Source: JAJAZB01 sp965249815 (GTDB lineage: Bacteria; Bacteroidota; Bacteroidia; Cytophagales; Spirosomataceae). From it: a stretch of 64,000 nt of DNA. This document shows, piece by piece, positions 25,011 through 33,095 of this stretch. A program made the translations under genes and the position numbers. Every line of letters begins with the position of its first letter. The first letter of the stretch is position 1. The stretch is from the NCBI GenBank assembly GCA_965249815.1, contig CBDFMV010000003.1, positions 3,596,001-3,660,000 on the forward strand, given 5' to 3'. The notes under the pieces were generated by a model. It saw only the letters and a list, made by a program, of their open reading frames with translations, did not search any database and was not told the DNA's origin.

Positions 25011-25880
25011 ATGAAAAAAGCAGTCATTGCCTGCGCCGTTCTGGCCACGCTCGCGTCCTGCGCCAGCAAGAAAAAGCTGGCCGAAATCAACTCGCTCCGT
25101 GAAGCCAACGAAAAAGTATTGGTCGAACTGCGCGACTGCAACACCAAAACCGCCGAGTTGCAAACCCTGCTCCGCTCGAAAGACGGCGACCTGCAAACGC
25201 GCATCAACCGAGTGGCCGAACTGGAACAGCAGTTGGACTACCTCAAAAAAACAAACACCAACCTCCTCGACCGCCTCTCGGACCTTTCGGTGGTGAGCAA
25301 GGCCGGGGCCGAGAGCATCAAAAAATCGCTCGAAACCCTCAACGACCAGAGCAAGTACATCAGCAACCTCAACAAGTCGATGCAGCGCAAGGACTCGCTC
25401 AACCTGGCGCTGGTGATGAACCTGAAGCGTTCGCTGGCCGACATCAACGACCAGGACGTGCAGGTGGAAGTCAAAAAAGGCGTGGTGTACGTGTCGATTT
25501 CCGACAAACTGCTCTTCGAGTCGGCCTCGTTTCAGGTGAACAAATCCGCCGAGACCGTGCTGGGCAAAGTGGCCAGCGTGGTGAACGACCACAAGGAGCT
25601 CGACATTCTGGTGGAAGGCCACACGGACGTGTACCCGATTTCGACCCAAAGCCTGAAAGACAACTGGGATTTGAGCGTGATGCGGGCCACCTCGGTGGTG
25701 CGGACGCTCCAGACCAAATTTGGCGTGCGACCCGAGCGCATGACCGCCGGGGGCCGCTCGGAGTACGTGCCCAAAGCCGACAACACGTCGGAGGACGGTC
25801 GCCGGGTCAACCGCCGAACCGAAATCATCCTGACGCCGAAACTCGACCAGTTTTTCAATTTGCTGAACAAACAGGGCTAG
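25011..25880 (+). CDS. OmpA-family peptidoglycan-associated lipoprotein with coiled-coil
   Basis: 289 residues from MKKAVIACAVLATLASC, a lipoprotein signal (Cys17); an upstream ATG at 24813 lies before the promoter and is rejected. Residues 25-150 are a coiled-coil (EINSLREANEKVLVELRDCN). The C-terminal OmpA domain (about 165-285) has LLFESASFQVNKSAE, ILVEGHTDVYPIS and AGGRSEYVPKADNTSEDGRRVNRRTEI. It should tether the outer membrane to peptidoglycan. Confidence 0.92.
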   Translation: MKKAVIACAVLATLASCASKKKLAEINSLREANEKVLVELRDCNTKTAELQTLLRSKDGDLQTRINRVAELEQQLDYLKKTNTNLLDRLSDLSVVSKAGAESIKKSLETLNDQSKYISNLNKSMQRKDSLNLALVMNLKRSLADINDQDVQVEVKKGVVYVSISDKLLFESASFQVNKSAETVLGKVASVVNDHKELDILVEGHTDVYPISTQSLKDNWDLSVMRATSVVRTLQTKFGVRPERMTAGGRSEYVPKADNTSEDGRRVNRRTEIILTPKLDQFFNLLNKQG

Positions 25881-25909
25881 CGGAACCCGATTTTCCCCAC
25901 CAAAAAAGT

Positions 25910-25938
25910 AAGAAGCCACCCGATTCGGGTGGCTTCTT
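25910..25938. terminator. Bidirectional terminator between converging genes
   Basis: AAGAAGCCACCCG (25910-25922) pairs with CGGGTGGCTTCTT (25926-25938) around a 3-nt loop, with an A run on the left and a T run on the right. Confidence 0.9.
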
Positions 25939-25947
25939 TTGTTTGCT

Positions 25948-26817
25948 TTAGGAAAGTTGAATGCTGAAGCTGGCCGCGAACGTCTGCCCAGTTTCCACCC
26001 GCTGAATCGCTTCTTTTTGCTGAATGTCAACGGTTTGTCCCTCCGAATCGGCGCAGCCCAGCCACGGTTCGATGCATACGAACGAAGCGCCCGGTTTGGC
26101 CCAGAGGCCGAGGTACGGGAAAGCATCGAAGCGCACCGTGAGGCGGTGGTCGTGGTGGGTGCTGCCCAGCGTGACTTGCCGGGACGTGAGGACTTTGAAC
26201 ACCAGCGCGTCGCGGTCGAAGAGGTGCTTCGTCAGGGGCAGGCAGCGGTTTTGAGTGGGAACGGGCGCGGTTTCGCCCGAAAAAAGACCGGCCTTCGAGA
26301 GCAGGTGCGTGGTGAGCGGTTCGTCGTGCTCGAATTCCAGAAAATAGTCTTCATCCGATTCGCCGGGAAAAAACGGCACGTTGAACGCCGGGTGCGCGCC
26401 CACGGAAAAGTAAACCGGCTGATCGTCTTCGTTTACAACGCGGTAGGTGACGTGCAGTTCCAGCCCGTCGAGTGCGTAGCCGATTTGAAAATCAAACCGG
26501 TAGGGGTAAGTCGTCAGGTTTTTTTCTGAGAAACGCAGCGAAAACAAGGCTGCCGTCGCACTGGAATCCAACAACGTGAACTCTGAGTGACGGGCGAAAC
26601 CGTGCCGTTCCATCGGGTACGTCTGGCGGTTGATGCGGAGCTGATTGCCGAGGCACCCGCCCACCACCGGAAACAGGTTGGGTGCGTGCCAGTCCCACAC
26701 GGCGGGGTCGGCCTGCCAGAGGTGTTCGGTCTGGGTGGGTTTGTGGAGAAGCGAAGTCAGTTCGGCACCCAGCGGGCGGATGGCGACATGGAGGGCGTCG
26801 TTTTCGAGGGTCGTCAT
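25948..26817 (-). CDS. Aldose 1-epimerase (GalM-like) family protein
   Basis: 289 residues from MTTLENDALHVAIRPLGAEL; an ATG 54 nt upstream overlaps the preceding gene and is rejected. The beta-sandwich galactose mutarotase fold is recognised from PNLFPVVGGCLGNQLRI, MERHGFARHSEF (His) and HPAFNVPF (second His), with the conserved Glu near EPWLGCAD. It would interconvert alpha and beta sugar anomers or hexose-6-phosphates. It starts 21 nt after the VWA gene and may be its operon partner. Confidence 0.88.
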   Translation of the reverse strand: MTTLENDALHVAIRPLGAELTSLLHKPTQTEHLWQADPAVWDWHAPNLFPVVGGCLGNQLRINRQTYPMERHGFARHSEFTLLDSSATAALFSLRFSEKNLTTYPYRFDFQIGYALDGLELHVTYRVVNEDDQPVYFSVGAHPAFNVPFFPGESDEDYFLEFEHDEPLTTHLLSKAGLFSGETAPVPTQNRCLPLTKHLFDRDALVFKVLTSRQVTLGSTHHDHRLTVRFDAFPYLGLWAKPGASFVCIEPWLGCADSEGQTVDIQQKEAIQRVETGQTFAASFSIQLS

Positions 26818-26837
26818 GACGTCGTTTGAAGTGGATT

Positions 26838-28958
26838 TTAATACCCGCCCGCCCATTTCCGCAGGCCCCATTCCACCGCCGCGAGCGTCAGAATTACGAA
26901 GAAAATCCAGCGCAGGTTAATCAGTTCGCGGAGTTCTTCGCTGCTCGTCAGGTGGTCGGGCGTGTCGCGGGCCAGGAGGTTTTTTTGCAGCGCTTCCAGT
27001 TCCGAAGCCCGGTAGAATCGTCCGCCGGTTTGCTGCGAAAGCTGGCGGAGCAGGTCGAAGTCAGCGGTGGTTGTCAGGGCTTCGAGCGGTTCGTCTTTCA
27101 CCACAAATTCGCCCGTAGCCAACTCGGCTTTGCCCAGCACCGTCGCCTCGGCCCGAAACCGGTACACTCCGGCGGGTAGATCGCTCACGTCGAAGCGGGT
27201 GCTGCCCGCCGTGATGGCGTATTTGTACTGCCGGGCACGGCCCCGCTCGTCGGTAAGCGTGAGGGCTATGTTTTGGTCGAACAGGCGCTCGTAAATGTCG
27301 TTGTACACCTCCGTCTCGAACGTCACCGTTTCACCCAACTGCACCTCGTTTTGCAGGGGGTACACGCGCAGTTTGCGCTTGTCGTTCTTGGCGGCGATGT
27401 ACTGCGCCACTTTCAGGAAGAGGTCGTCCACGAGTTCCTGCTTGTCGGTGAGGGCAAACTCTTCGAGCCGCCACTGCCAGAGTCCTTCGCCCAGCAGCAC
27501 GGCATTGCGCCGGGCACCGGTGCCCACCACGAGGAGGGGTTTCTGCGTCTGGACCGTGCCGACGCGTTGCAGCAGCACGGCCTGGGCGTTGGGCATGAGG
27601 CGCACATCGCCGAAGGGCACCGACAGCGGGGGGAGTTTTCGCAAAAGTTCGAGCCGGGGCGCGTCGAAGTTGAGCAGGTTGAAACTGGCGTTGAAGTGGC
27701 CCGTCACCTTGTCGATCTGGCCGGGGTTCGACGAAAGCTGCACCGCGCCGTTCAGCGCGTTGAACCCGGCAATGTTCGACTGGTTGCCGAGCACGAACAA
27801 ACACGGCGTTCCCGAATCGAGCAGTCGCCGGGTCCAGGCCTGGGCCGCGCCGAACTGGTCTGGGAGTTGGTGCAGCACGAGGAGGTCGTACTTTTTGTCG
27901 CTCGGCGGTGGGGGCGCGGCGGCGTTGAATATCTGCACGGTAACCTCAAAATTCTGGTTTTTCTCCAGCATCGCCCGCAGGGCTTTCACGTCGGGGTGGG
28001 GGGTGAGGGCCGCCAGCAGGATTTTTTCCTTGCCGTCGATCACGTCGAGGTACACGTCGCGGCGGTTGTTGCGGGTGGTTACTTCTCCGCCCAGCGGCAC
28101 GGCTTCGATGGTGTAGTGTTGAATGCCCTTCGTTTTGGCCGTCGCCGTGAACGTGAGCGGCGTGAGGGTTTCGCCCCGACCGAACTGCACTGTTTTCTGG
28201 TCGAGCACGGCGCTGCCCTGGCGCAGTACCACGCGGGCGGTCTGGCCCGGAAAGCCGTTGGCCAGCAGGTCGGCGCTGATGGGAAACTGGTTGCCGAGGT
28301 AAGCGAGTTTGTTGGCGTACACGTTTTTGAGGGCCACGTCGCGGCGCGGCAATGTGTCGCCCACGCCGAGGGTCTGAATGGCGAACGGGTAGGTGCCGTA
28401 GGTGGGCGACGCGCCCTGGTTGACGATGCCGTCGCTGAGGAGCACCACGTCGGTGAGGTTGCGCCCCTCGTAGTTGGTGCGGATGCGGTTGAGCAGGCTG
28501 CTCAAATTGGTCGTGCGGCCGTTGAACCGCACCGAGTCGGGCGTGGAAACCGGGCGCTCGTCGAGGATCTGGAGTTCCACCGCGTAGTCGCCGTTCGTCA
28601 GCGCTTCCCGCAACGCGGCCACCCCGGCCAGCAGCTTGCTGCCCGCCGAACCCACCGAGGCGGAGTTGTCGAGGGCCAGCACCACGGTCTTTTTCTCGAC
28701 GCTCGTTTTGGTTTGTTTCAGCAAAATGCCCAGCAGCAAAAAGCAGAGCAGGCTCACGACCACAAACCGTAGCCCCGCCAGGGTTAGGTTGAGGTTACGG
28801 CCCCAGGGCGCTGATTTCTGGTACAGCAAAAATGCGTAACCTGCCCCCACCACCAGGCAAAGCGGCACGAACCAGGGGGAAGATTGGAGGAGGAAGGAGG
28901 TGGACAAATGGATAATGGATAATGGATAATGGATAATTTGCTGAAATTTAGCAGTCAT
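26838..28958 (-). CDS. VWA-domain membrane protein (BatA-like)
   Basis: 706 residues. Membrane helices are at about 25-45, 55-80 and the C-terminus (LRWIFFVILTLAAVEWGL). A von Willebrand A domain (about 90-210) has the metal-site start ALDNSASVGS and VVLLSDGIVNQG. A glutamine-amidotransferase-like segment follows (DLLVLHQLPDQFGAAQAWTR). The role in other Bacteroidota is unknown but probably envelope-linked. The first 18 codons (QQIIHYPLSIIHLST) are simply the left heptamer arm read as protein, so the original start may be a TTG or GTG a little downstream. Confidence 0.85.
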   Translation of the reverse strand: MTAKFQQIIHYPLSIIHLSTSFLLQSSPWFVPLCLVVGAGYAFLLYQKSAPWGRNLNLTLAGLRFVVVSLLCFLLLGILLKQTKTSVEKKTVVLALDNSASVGSAGSKLLAGVAALREALTNGDYAVELQILDERPVSTPDSVRFNGRTTNLSSLLNRIRTNYEGRNLTDVVLLSDGIVNQGASPTYGTYPFAIQTLGVGDTLPRRDVALKNVYANKLAYLGNQFPISADLLANGFPGQTARVVLRQGSAVLDQKTVQFGRGETLTPLTFTATAKTKGIQHYTIEAVPLGGEVTTRNNRRDVYLDVIDGKEKILLAALTPHPDVKALRAMLEKNQNFEVTVQIFNAAAPPPPSDKKYDLLVLHQLPDQFGAAQAWTRRLLDSGTPCLFVLGNQSNIAGFNALNGAVQLSSNPGQIDKVTGHFNASFNLLNFDAPRLELLRKLPPLSVPFGDVRLMPNAQAVLLQRVGTVQTQKPLLVVGTGARRNAVLLGEGLWQWRLEEFALTDKQELVDDLFLKVAQYIAAKNDKRKLRVYPLQNEVQLGETVTFETEVYNDIYERLFDQNIALTLTDERGRARQYKYAITAGSTRFDVSDLPAGVYRFRAEATVLGKAELATGEFVVKDEPLEALTTTADFDLLRQLSQQTGGRFYRASELEALQKNLLARDTPDHLTSSEELRELINLRWIFFVILTLAAVEWGLRKWAGGY

Positions 28959-29460
28959 CTATCTCCAAACGCCTTTTGTAATGAAAGAAGAAAACCCTCT
29001 TCGTGAAAAAAGTTATGTGTTCGCCCTCCGCATCGTTAAACTGCAACAACTGCTCGACGAGCAGAAAAAAGCATACACCCTTTCCAAACAAATCCTGCGC
29101 AGTGGCACTTCGGTGGGGGCAAACGTGGAAGAAGCCAACCAGGCCGAAAGCAAGTCAGATTTCATTCACAAACTTGCCATCAGCAACAAGGAAGCGCACG
29201 AAACGCATTACTGGCTTCGCCTTCTCCGCGATTCCGGTTTGCTCGAAATCCGCCTGGCTGAATCGCTCCTTACCGATTGCGAAGAGTTGATTCGAATTCT
29301 GACTTCTTCCATCAAAAGCAGCAAAAAAGTGCAAAACTTGCGCTTTCTGCTGCTGGGTGGGTTAATCAGCGTTTCAGTCCTGACCTGCCTCATGCTGATG
29401 CCTCATGCTGATCGGATAAATGGAAAGGTATTATCCATTATCCATTGTCAATTATCCATT
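28907..29460. mobile_element. Candidate element: heptamer inverted repeats flanking a four-helix-bundle gene
   Basis: The left arm (28907-28937) contains four GGATAAT heptamers. The right arm (29430-29460) contains ATTATCC words in the opposite sense; the arms are complementary at 29 of 31 positions. The 492 nt between them hold the start and whole conserved part of a four-helix-bundle (S23/IVP-type) gene. The right arm begins 3 nt beyond the fabG stop and the left arm lies inside the first codons of the VWA gene, so the unit fills the space between them exactly. No target-site duplication could be confirmed by eye. Confidence 0.55.
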
Positions 29461-30204
29461 AAATTACGTCAGCATTCCCCCGTCCACCTGCAACACCTGC
29501 CCGGTGATGTAGCGCGACAGGTTGCTGGCCAGAAACACGCAGGCGTCGGCCACTTCGTCGGCCTGCCCGGCGCGCTTCATCGGAATACCCGCCAGCCATT
29601 CCTGCAGGGCCTTCTCGTTCACCTCGCCCGTCATTTCGGTTTCGATAAACCCCGGCGCGATGGCGTTGGAGCGGATGTTGCGGCTGCCCAGTTCGAGCGC
29701 CACCGACTTGGTGAACCCAATGATGCCCGCCTTCGAGGCCGCGTAGTTGGACTGCCCGGCGTTGCCGCGAATGCCCACCACCGACGTCAGGTTGATGATG
29801 GAACCACTCTTGGCCTTCATCATGGGCCGGGTGCAGGCTTTGGTCAGGTTAAACACCGACTTCAGGTTCACGCGCATCACCTCGTCCCAGGCTTCTTCGG
29901 TCATCCGCATCAGCAGGCCATCCCGGGTGATGCCCGCGTTGTTGACGAGCACGTCGATGGTGCCAAAATCGGCGGTCACCTGGGCGACGAGTTCTTCAGC
30001 GGCTTTGTAATCGGCGGCGTCGGAGCGGTAGCCCCTAACTTTAACGCCAAACTGGGCCAATTCCGCTTCCAGGGCCTGGCCTTTTTCAACACTGGACAAA
30101 AAGGTAAACGCGACGGTGGCCCCTTCCTGGGCAAACCGGGTGGCGATGGCCCGCCCGATGCCCCGCGAGGCACCCGTGATGAGCGCGACTTTTCCAGAGA
30201 GTAA
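28981..30204 (+). CDS. Four-helix-bundle (S23/IVP, TIGR02436-type) protein, with run-on C-terminus
   Basis: Residues 1-118 match the small four-helix-bundle family found in 23S rRNA intervening sequences and related to the Avd protein of diversity-generating retroelements: KSYVFALRIVKLQQLL, LRSGTSVGANVEEANQ, FIHKLAISNKEAHETHYWL and LLTDCEELIRILTSSIK. Family members are about 115-130 residues. Here no stop follows, and the frame stays open to 30204, running antisense through fabG for about 740 nt. An A6 run at the expected C-terminus suggests a one-base slip, since either other frame stops within 15 to 30 codons. I regard only the first part (to about 29350) as real. Confidence 0.65.
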   Translation: MKEENPLREKSYVFALRIVKLQQLLDEQKKAYTLSKQILRSGTSVGANVEEANQAESKSDFIHKLAISNKEAHETHYWLRLLRDSGLLEIRLAESLLTDCEELIRILTSSIKSSKKVQNLRFLLLGGLISVSVLTCLMLMPHADRINGKVLSIIHCQLSIKLRQHSPVHLQHLPGDVARQVAGQKHAGVGHFVGLPGALHRNTRQPFLQGLLVHLARHFGFDKPRRDGVGADVAAAQFERHRLGEPNDARLRGRVVGLPGVAANAHHRRQVDDGTTLGLHHGPGAGFGQVKHRLQVHAHHLVPGFFGHPHQQAIPGDARVVDEHVDGAKIGGHLGDEFFSGFVIGGVGAVAPNFNAKLGQFRFQGLAFFNTGQKGKRDGGPFLGKPGGDGPPDAPRGTRDERDFSRE

Positions 30205-30210
30205 CGACAT
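29464..30210 (-). CDS. fabG: 3-oxoacyl-[acyl-carrier-protein] reductase
   Basis: 248 residues of the short-chain dehydrogenase family, reducing beta-ketoacyl-ACP with NADPH in fatty acid elongation. The Rossmann motif is TGASRGIG, followed by NNAGITRDGLL, the catalytic Ser in NLTSVVGIRGNAGQ, and the YAASK Tyr-Lys pair. The C-terminus ends GQVLQVDGGM, as in FabG. No other fab gene is adjacent. The stop codon is 3 nt from the right arm of the heptamer element. Confidence 0.93.
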   Translation of the reverse strand: MSLLSGKVALITGASRGIGRAIATRFAQEGATVAFTFLSSVEKGQALEAELAQFGVKVRGYRSDAADYKAAEELVAQVTADFGTIDVLVNNAGITRDGLLMRMTEEAWDEVMRVNLKSVFNLTKACTRPMMKAKSGSIINLTSVVGIRGNAGQSNYAASKAGIIGFTKSVALELGSRNIRSNAIAPGFIETEMTGEVNEKALQEWLAGIPMKRAGQADEVADACVFLASNLSRYITGQVLQVDGGMLT

Positions 30211-30319
30211 TTAAAAACGGAGTTGGTTGGATTGAATCCTCAAAAATAGCGATTGCCCCCGAAAACCTGTTCAGCGTCGTCGATTTGCCCCGATGCTCGT
30301 TTTTTGCTTTCTTGGGGTT

Positions 30320-31174
30320 ATGAAGCGCTGGCTCTTTCTGGTTTTGTGGGGCCTCGGTCTGGCTGCTTTCGGGCAGGAAACCACTCCGGCTCCGGCTGAT
30401 ACCACCGGCACGGGAGCCAACGACAGCAACGACGACCCCGAAACCCTCGCCACCGCCGCCCTGCCCGCCGACACGCTGGCGCTCGGAAAACTGGCTTACA
30501 GCCTCGGCGTGGAGGGCGATTTTCGCTCGGGCAACCTGCAACGGTCGCTTTACACCCTGCGGGCCACGGCCGAATACGTGCCCAAACGGGCCTGGCTGGG
30601 GTTCTACGCTTCGCCCCGGTACAGTTACGGCAAAACCAGCGGACTTTTGCAGGAAGACGAACTTTTTCTCGACCTCAACGTCACGTTGTTTTACGCCCGT
30701 CACGACGTGTACGGGCTGGCCTTCAGCGTGTTCGAGAAAAGCCACCTCCGGCAAATTACCGGGCGACGGTACGGCGGCGGGGGCGTGGGCTGGCGCATCA
30801 CGGGCGGCCTGAGAAGGCCGGGTGCGAAACTGAAAATCACCCTCACCAACGCGCTTTTGTACGAAAGCACCGATTTTTATGAAAACCCCGGCGAACCCTC
30901 CCGCGACGTGACGGTGCTGCGGAATTCCACCCGGTTGCGGCTGACGGCCAGTTGGTTCGACGGGCGGCTGACGCTGGCCAACACCAGTTTTTTCCAACCC
31001 GCCCTCAACCGGCCCAACCTGCGCGCCAGCGTCGTCACGCAGGCGCTGATTTCACTGACCAAACGGCTTGCGTTCAGTCTGACGCTTGAAAACAACTACG
31101 AAAGCGTGGTGGCCGAAGGGCGGCAAAACGCTGACACGCACCTGACGGTCGGGCTGACGCTGAAAAATTTGTAA
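30320..31174 (+). CDS. DUF481 outer-membrane-type protein
   Basis: 284 residues from MKRWLFLVLWGLGLAAFGQ, a signal peptide; an ATG 27 nt upstream is not needed. The mature part carries alternating beta-strand segments (LAYSLGVEGDFRSGNLQRSLYT, WLGFYASPRYSYG, LRLTASWFDGRLTLANTSFF) of DUF481 (YdiY) barrels. Function unknown. It converges on the VOC gene with no intergenic space. Confidence 0.8.
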   Translation: MKRWLFLVLWGLGLAAFGQETTPAPADTTGTGANDSNDDPETLATAALPADTLALGKLAYSLGVEGDFRSGNLQRSLYTLRATAEYVPKRAWLGFYASPRYSYGKTSGLLQEDELFLDLNVTLFYARHDVYGLAFSVFEKSHLRQITGRRYGGGGVGWRITGGLRRPGAKLKITLTNALLYESTDFYENPGEPSRDVTVLRNSTRLRLTASWFDGRLTLANTSFFQPALNRPNLRASVVTQALISLTKRLAFSLTLENNYESVVAEGRQNADTHLTVGLTLKNL

Positions 31175-31552
31175 TCAGGCCGGTGGACGGTACGTCACGA
31201 TGTCGACGCCGATGCCGTTGGGGTCGAGGAGGGCAAAATGCCGATCGCCCCAGGTTTCCTCGCGCAGATCAATGGCAACCGGTACGCCGAGCGCCCGGAC
31301 GCGCTCGTACTCAGCGGCCACGTCGTCCACTTCGATGGTCAGGTAAATGCCCTCGCCGCCGAACGGTTTTTGAAAAATGGGGCGCTGCGACGGGTGGTTT
31401 GGCAGCAGAAAACTAACTTCAGCCTGCTCGTTGGGCGTATGGAGCAGCAGGTAAAACTCGTTTTCAAAACGCACGCCGAAGTTGAGAACTTCCGTGTAAA
31501 AAGCCTTGCTTTCCGCCAGCCGTTTGGTCACGATGCCCGCATTGAGTTTCAT
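31175..31552 (-). CDS. VOC (glyoxalase/dioxygenase-fold) family protein
   Basis: 125 residues. Two beta-alpha-beta modules: KRLAESKAFYTEVLNFGV and YLTIEVDDVAAEYERVRALG. Conserved end phrase DRHFALLDPNGIGVDIV. A metal-dependent enzyme or binding protein; substrate not readable. Stop codon touches the DUF481 gene end on the other strand. Confidence 0.88.
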   Translation of the reverse strand: MKLNAGIVTKRLAESKAFYTEVLNFGVRFENEFYLLLHTPNEQAEVSFLLPNHPSQRPIFQKPFGGEGIYLTIEVDDVAAEYERVRALGVPVAIDLREETWGDRHFALLDPNGIGVDIVTYRPPA

Positions 31553-31757
31553 GGAAATAAAGCGTTTGGTTTTCAGCGAAGTACGTAGCTGCCGGTGACA
31601 AGGGCATGTCAGCAGGGTTGGGAAATGAGTGCCGTCGATTCAGCAATGCCTTCCGGGCAAAAGCAGTGCGGACCTGCCGGGTAAAGACGGCGCTTTTTTT
31701 CTTTGTTCGATGAAATCGTCCCATTTTGCCAACCCTTCATTTCTTCCAGCCGAATCC

Positions 31758-33020
31758 ATGGTTCGTTTTCCCCTCCTCAACAATCTCCAACGGCTCACGG
31801 CCCTCGTAGCGGGTGCGTTGGTGCTGGCCTGCGTCTCGAAAAACCAGCCCGCCGAAGTCGGTAACGCGGATACGGTCGGTGGCCGTTTCCCGGCGGGCAG
31901 TTTTGGCCACGCCGTCGGTTTTCTGAAAAAACATCAGCGTGCGCTGGTACTCATGGCTCCCGACAACGACTCCGCTCAACTGGTCGTGGTGCCCGGCTAC
32001 CAGGGCCGCGTAATGACCTCCACGGCCAGCGGCCCGACCGGCACGAGTTACGGCTGGATGAATTTCAGCCTGATCGAAAGCGGGCAGTTTCAGGCCCACA
32101 TGAACGCCTACGGTGGCGAAGAACGCTTCTGGCTGGCTCCCGAAGGCGGGCAGTTCGCGGTGTTTTTCAAACCGGGCGAGCCGTTCGATTTCGCCCACTG
32201 GCAAACGCCCGCGCTCATCGACACGGTGGCGTTCGAGGTGAAAGAGGCCCTGAAATCGAGGGTGACGTTTGCGAAAAAAGGCAGCCTGACCAACCACTCC
32301 GGCACTCGTTTCGACGTAGAAATCACCCGCACCGTCCGGGCACTGGGGCGCGACGAAGCGCGGCGTTTGCTGAGCGTGAAGCCCGGCAGCGGGGTGAAAA
32401 TGGTGGCTTATGAAAGCACCAATGTCCTGAAGAACACGGGCGCGGACTGGCAGAAAAGCCGCGGTTCGCTGGCGGTGTGGATTCTGGGCATGTTCAACGC
32501 CTCCGACCGGACGATCATCGTCGTACCGGTGAAACCTGATTCGCGCGGAACCGTCGCCCTGACGGACGATTATTTCGGTAAAATACCCGCCGACCGGCTC
32601 AAAACGAAAAATGGCGCGGTGTTTTTCAAAGCCGATGGCAAGGCCCGTGGGAAAATCGGCGTGGCCCCCGGCTCAACCAAAGCCGCAGCGGGTAGTTTCG
32701 ACGGCAAGGTGCTGACGCTCATTCAGTTCGACGTGGACCCGGCGGGCGACTATCTGTCTTCGACCTGGGAACACCACGCCAATCCGTACCGGGGCGACGC
32801 GTTCAATTCGTACAACGACGGGTTGAACGCCGAGGGCAAGCAAATGGGAAAACTCTACGAACTCGAAAGTACTTCGCCCGCCCGGGCGTTGCGGCGGGGC
32901 GAAGGCCTCGTTCACCACCACCGGACGTTTCACTTCGAAGGCGACCGGGTGCAGTTGGATGCCCTGGCGATGGCCGTGCTGGGGGTGAGTTTGACCGAGA
33001 TGGAGGCGGGATTAGAATAG
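31758..33020 (+). CDS. DUF6786 family lipoprotein
   Basis: 421 residues from MVRFPLLNNLQRLTALVAG, whose signal ends at a lipobox VLAC. An ATG at 31710 would add 16 residues before the signal. Text such as SLIESGQFQAHMNAYGGEERFWLAPEGGQ and STWEHHANPYRGDAFNSYNDG matches DUF6786, which resembles galactose-mutarotase-like beta-sandwiches. Role unknown; perhaps sugar binding at the cell surface. The region 31553-31757 before it holds nothing I can assign. Confidence 0.8.
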   Translation: MVRFPLLNNLQRLTALVAGALVLACVSKNQPAEVGNADTVGGRFPAGSFGHAVGFLKKHQRALVLMAPDNDSAQLVVVPGYQGRVMTSTASGPTGTSYGWMNFSLIESGQFQAHMNAYGGEERFWLAPEGGQFAVFFKPGEPFDFAHWQTPALIDTVAFEVKEALKSRVTFAKKGSLTNHSGTRFDVEITRTVRALGRDEARRLLSVKPGSGVKMVAYESTNVLKNTGADWQKSRGSLAVWILGMFNASDRTIIVVPVKPDSRGTVALTDDYFGKIPADRLKTKNGAVFFKADGKARGKIGVAPGSTKAAAGSFDGKVLTLIQFDVDPAGDYLSSTWEHHANPYRGDAFNSYNDGLNAEGKQMGKLYELESTSPARALRRGEGLVHHHRTFHFEGDRVQLDALAMAVLGVSLTEMEAGLE

Positions 33021-33027
33021 GGTTTGC

Positions 33028-33085
33028 CCACGAAAAAGGGTACGCGTGCCACGGGGACCGGAGGCACGCGTACCCTTTTTCGTGG
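33028..33085. terminator. Perfect 23-bp bidirectional terminator hairpin
   Basis: Arms 33028-33050 and 33063-33085 are exact complements with a 12-nt loop. The CGAAAAAGGG/CCCTTTTTCG ends give a T run in both directions. It separates the converging DUF6786 and amidohydrolase genes. Confidence 0.9.
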
Positions 33086-33095
33086 TCGCCAGCAG

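Noticed and set aside
27273..28772. A 499-codon plus-strand open frame
   Set aside because: It is antisense to the VWA gene, has no recognisable domain or signal, and shows the His/Arg/Gly-rich composition of a high-GC shadow frame.
33028..33085. Member of the heptamer palindrome family
   Set aside because: The arms are perfect but not 7-periodic and end in T runs; an ordinary bidirectional terminator explains it.
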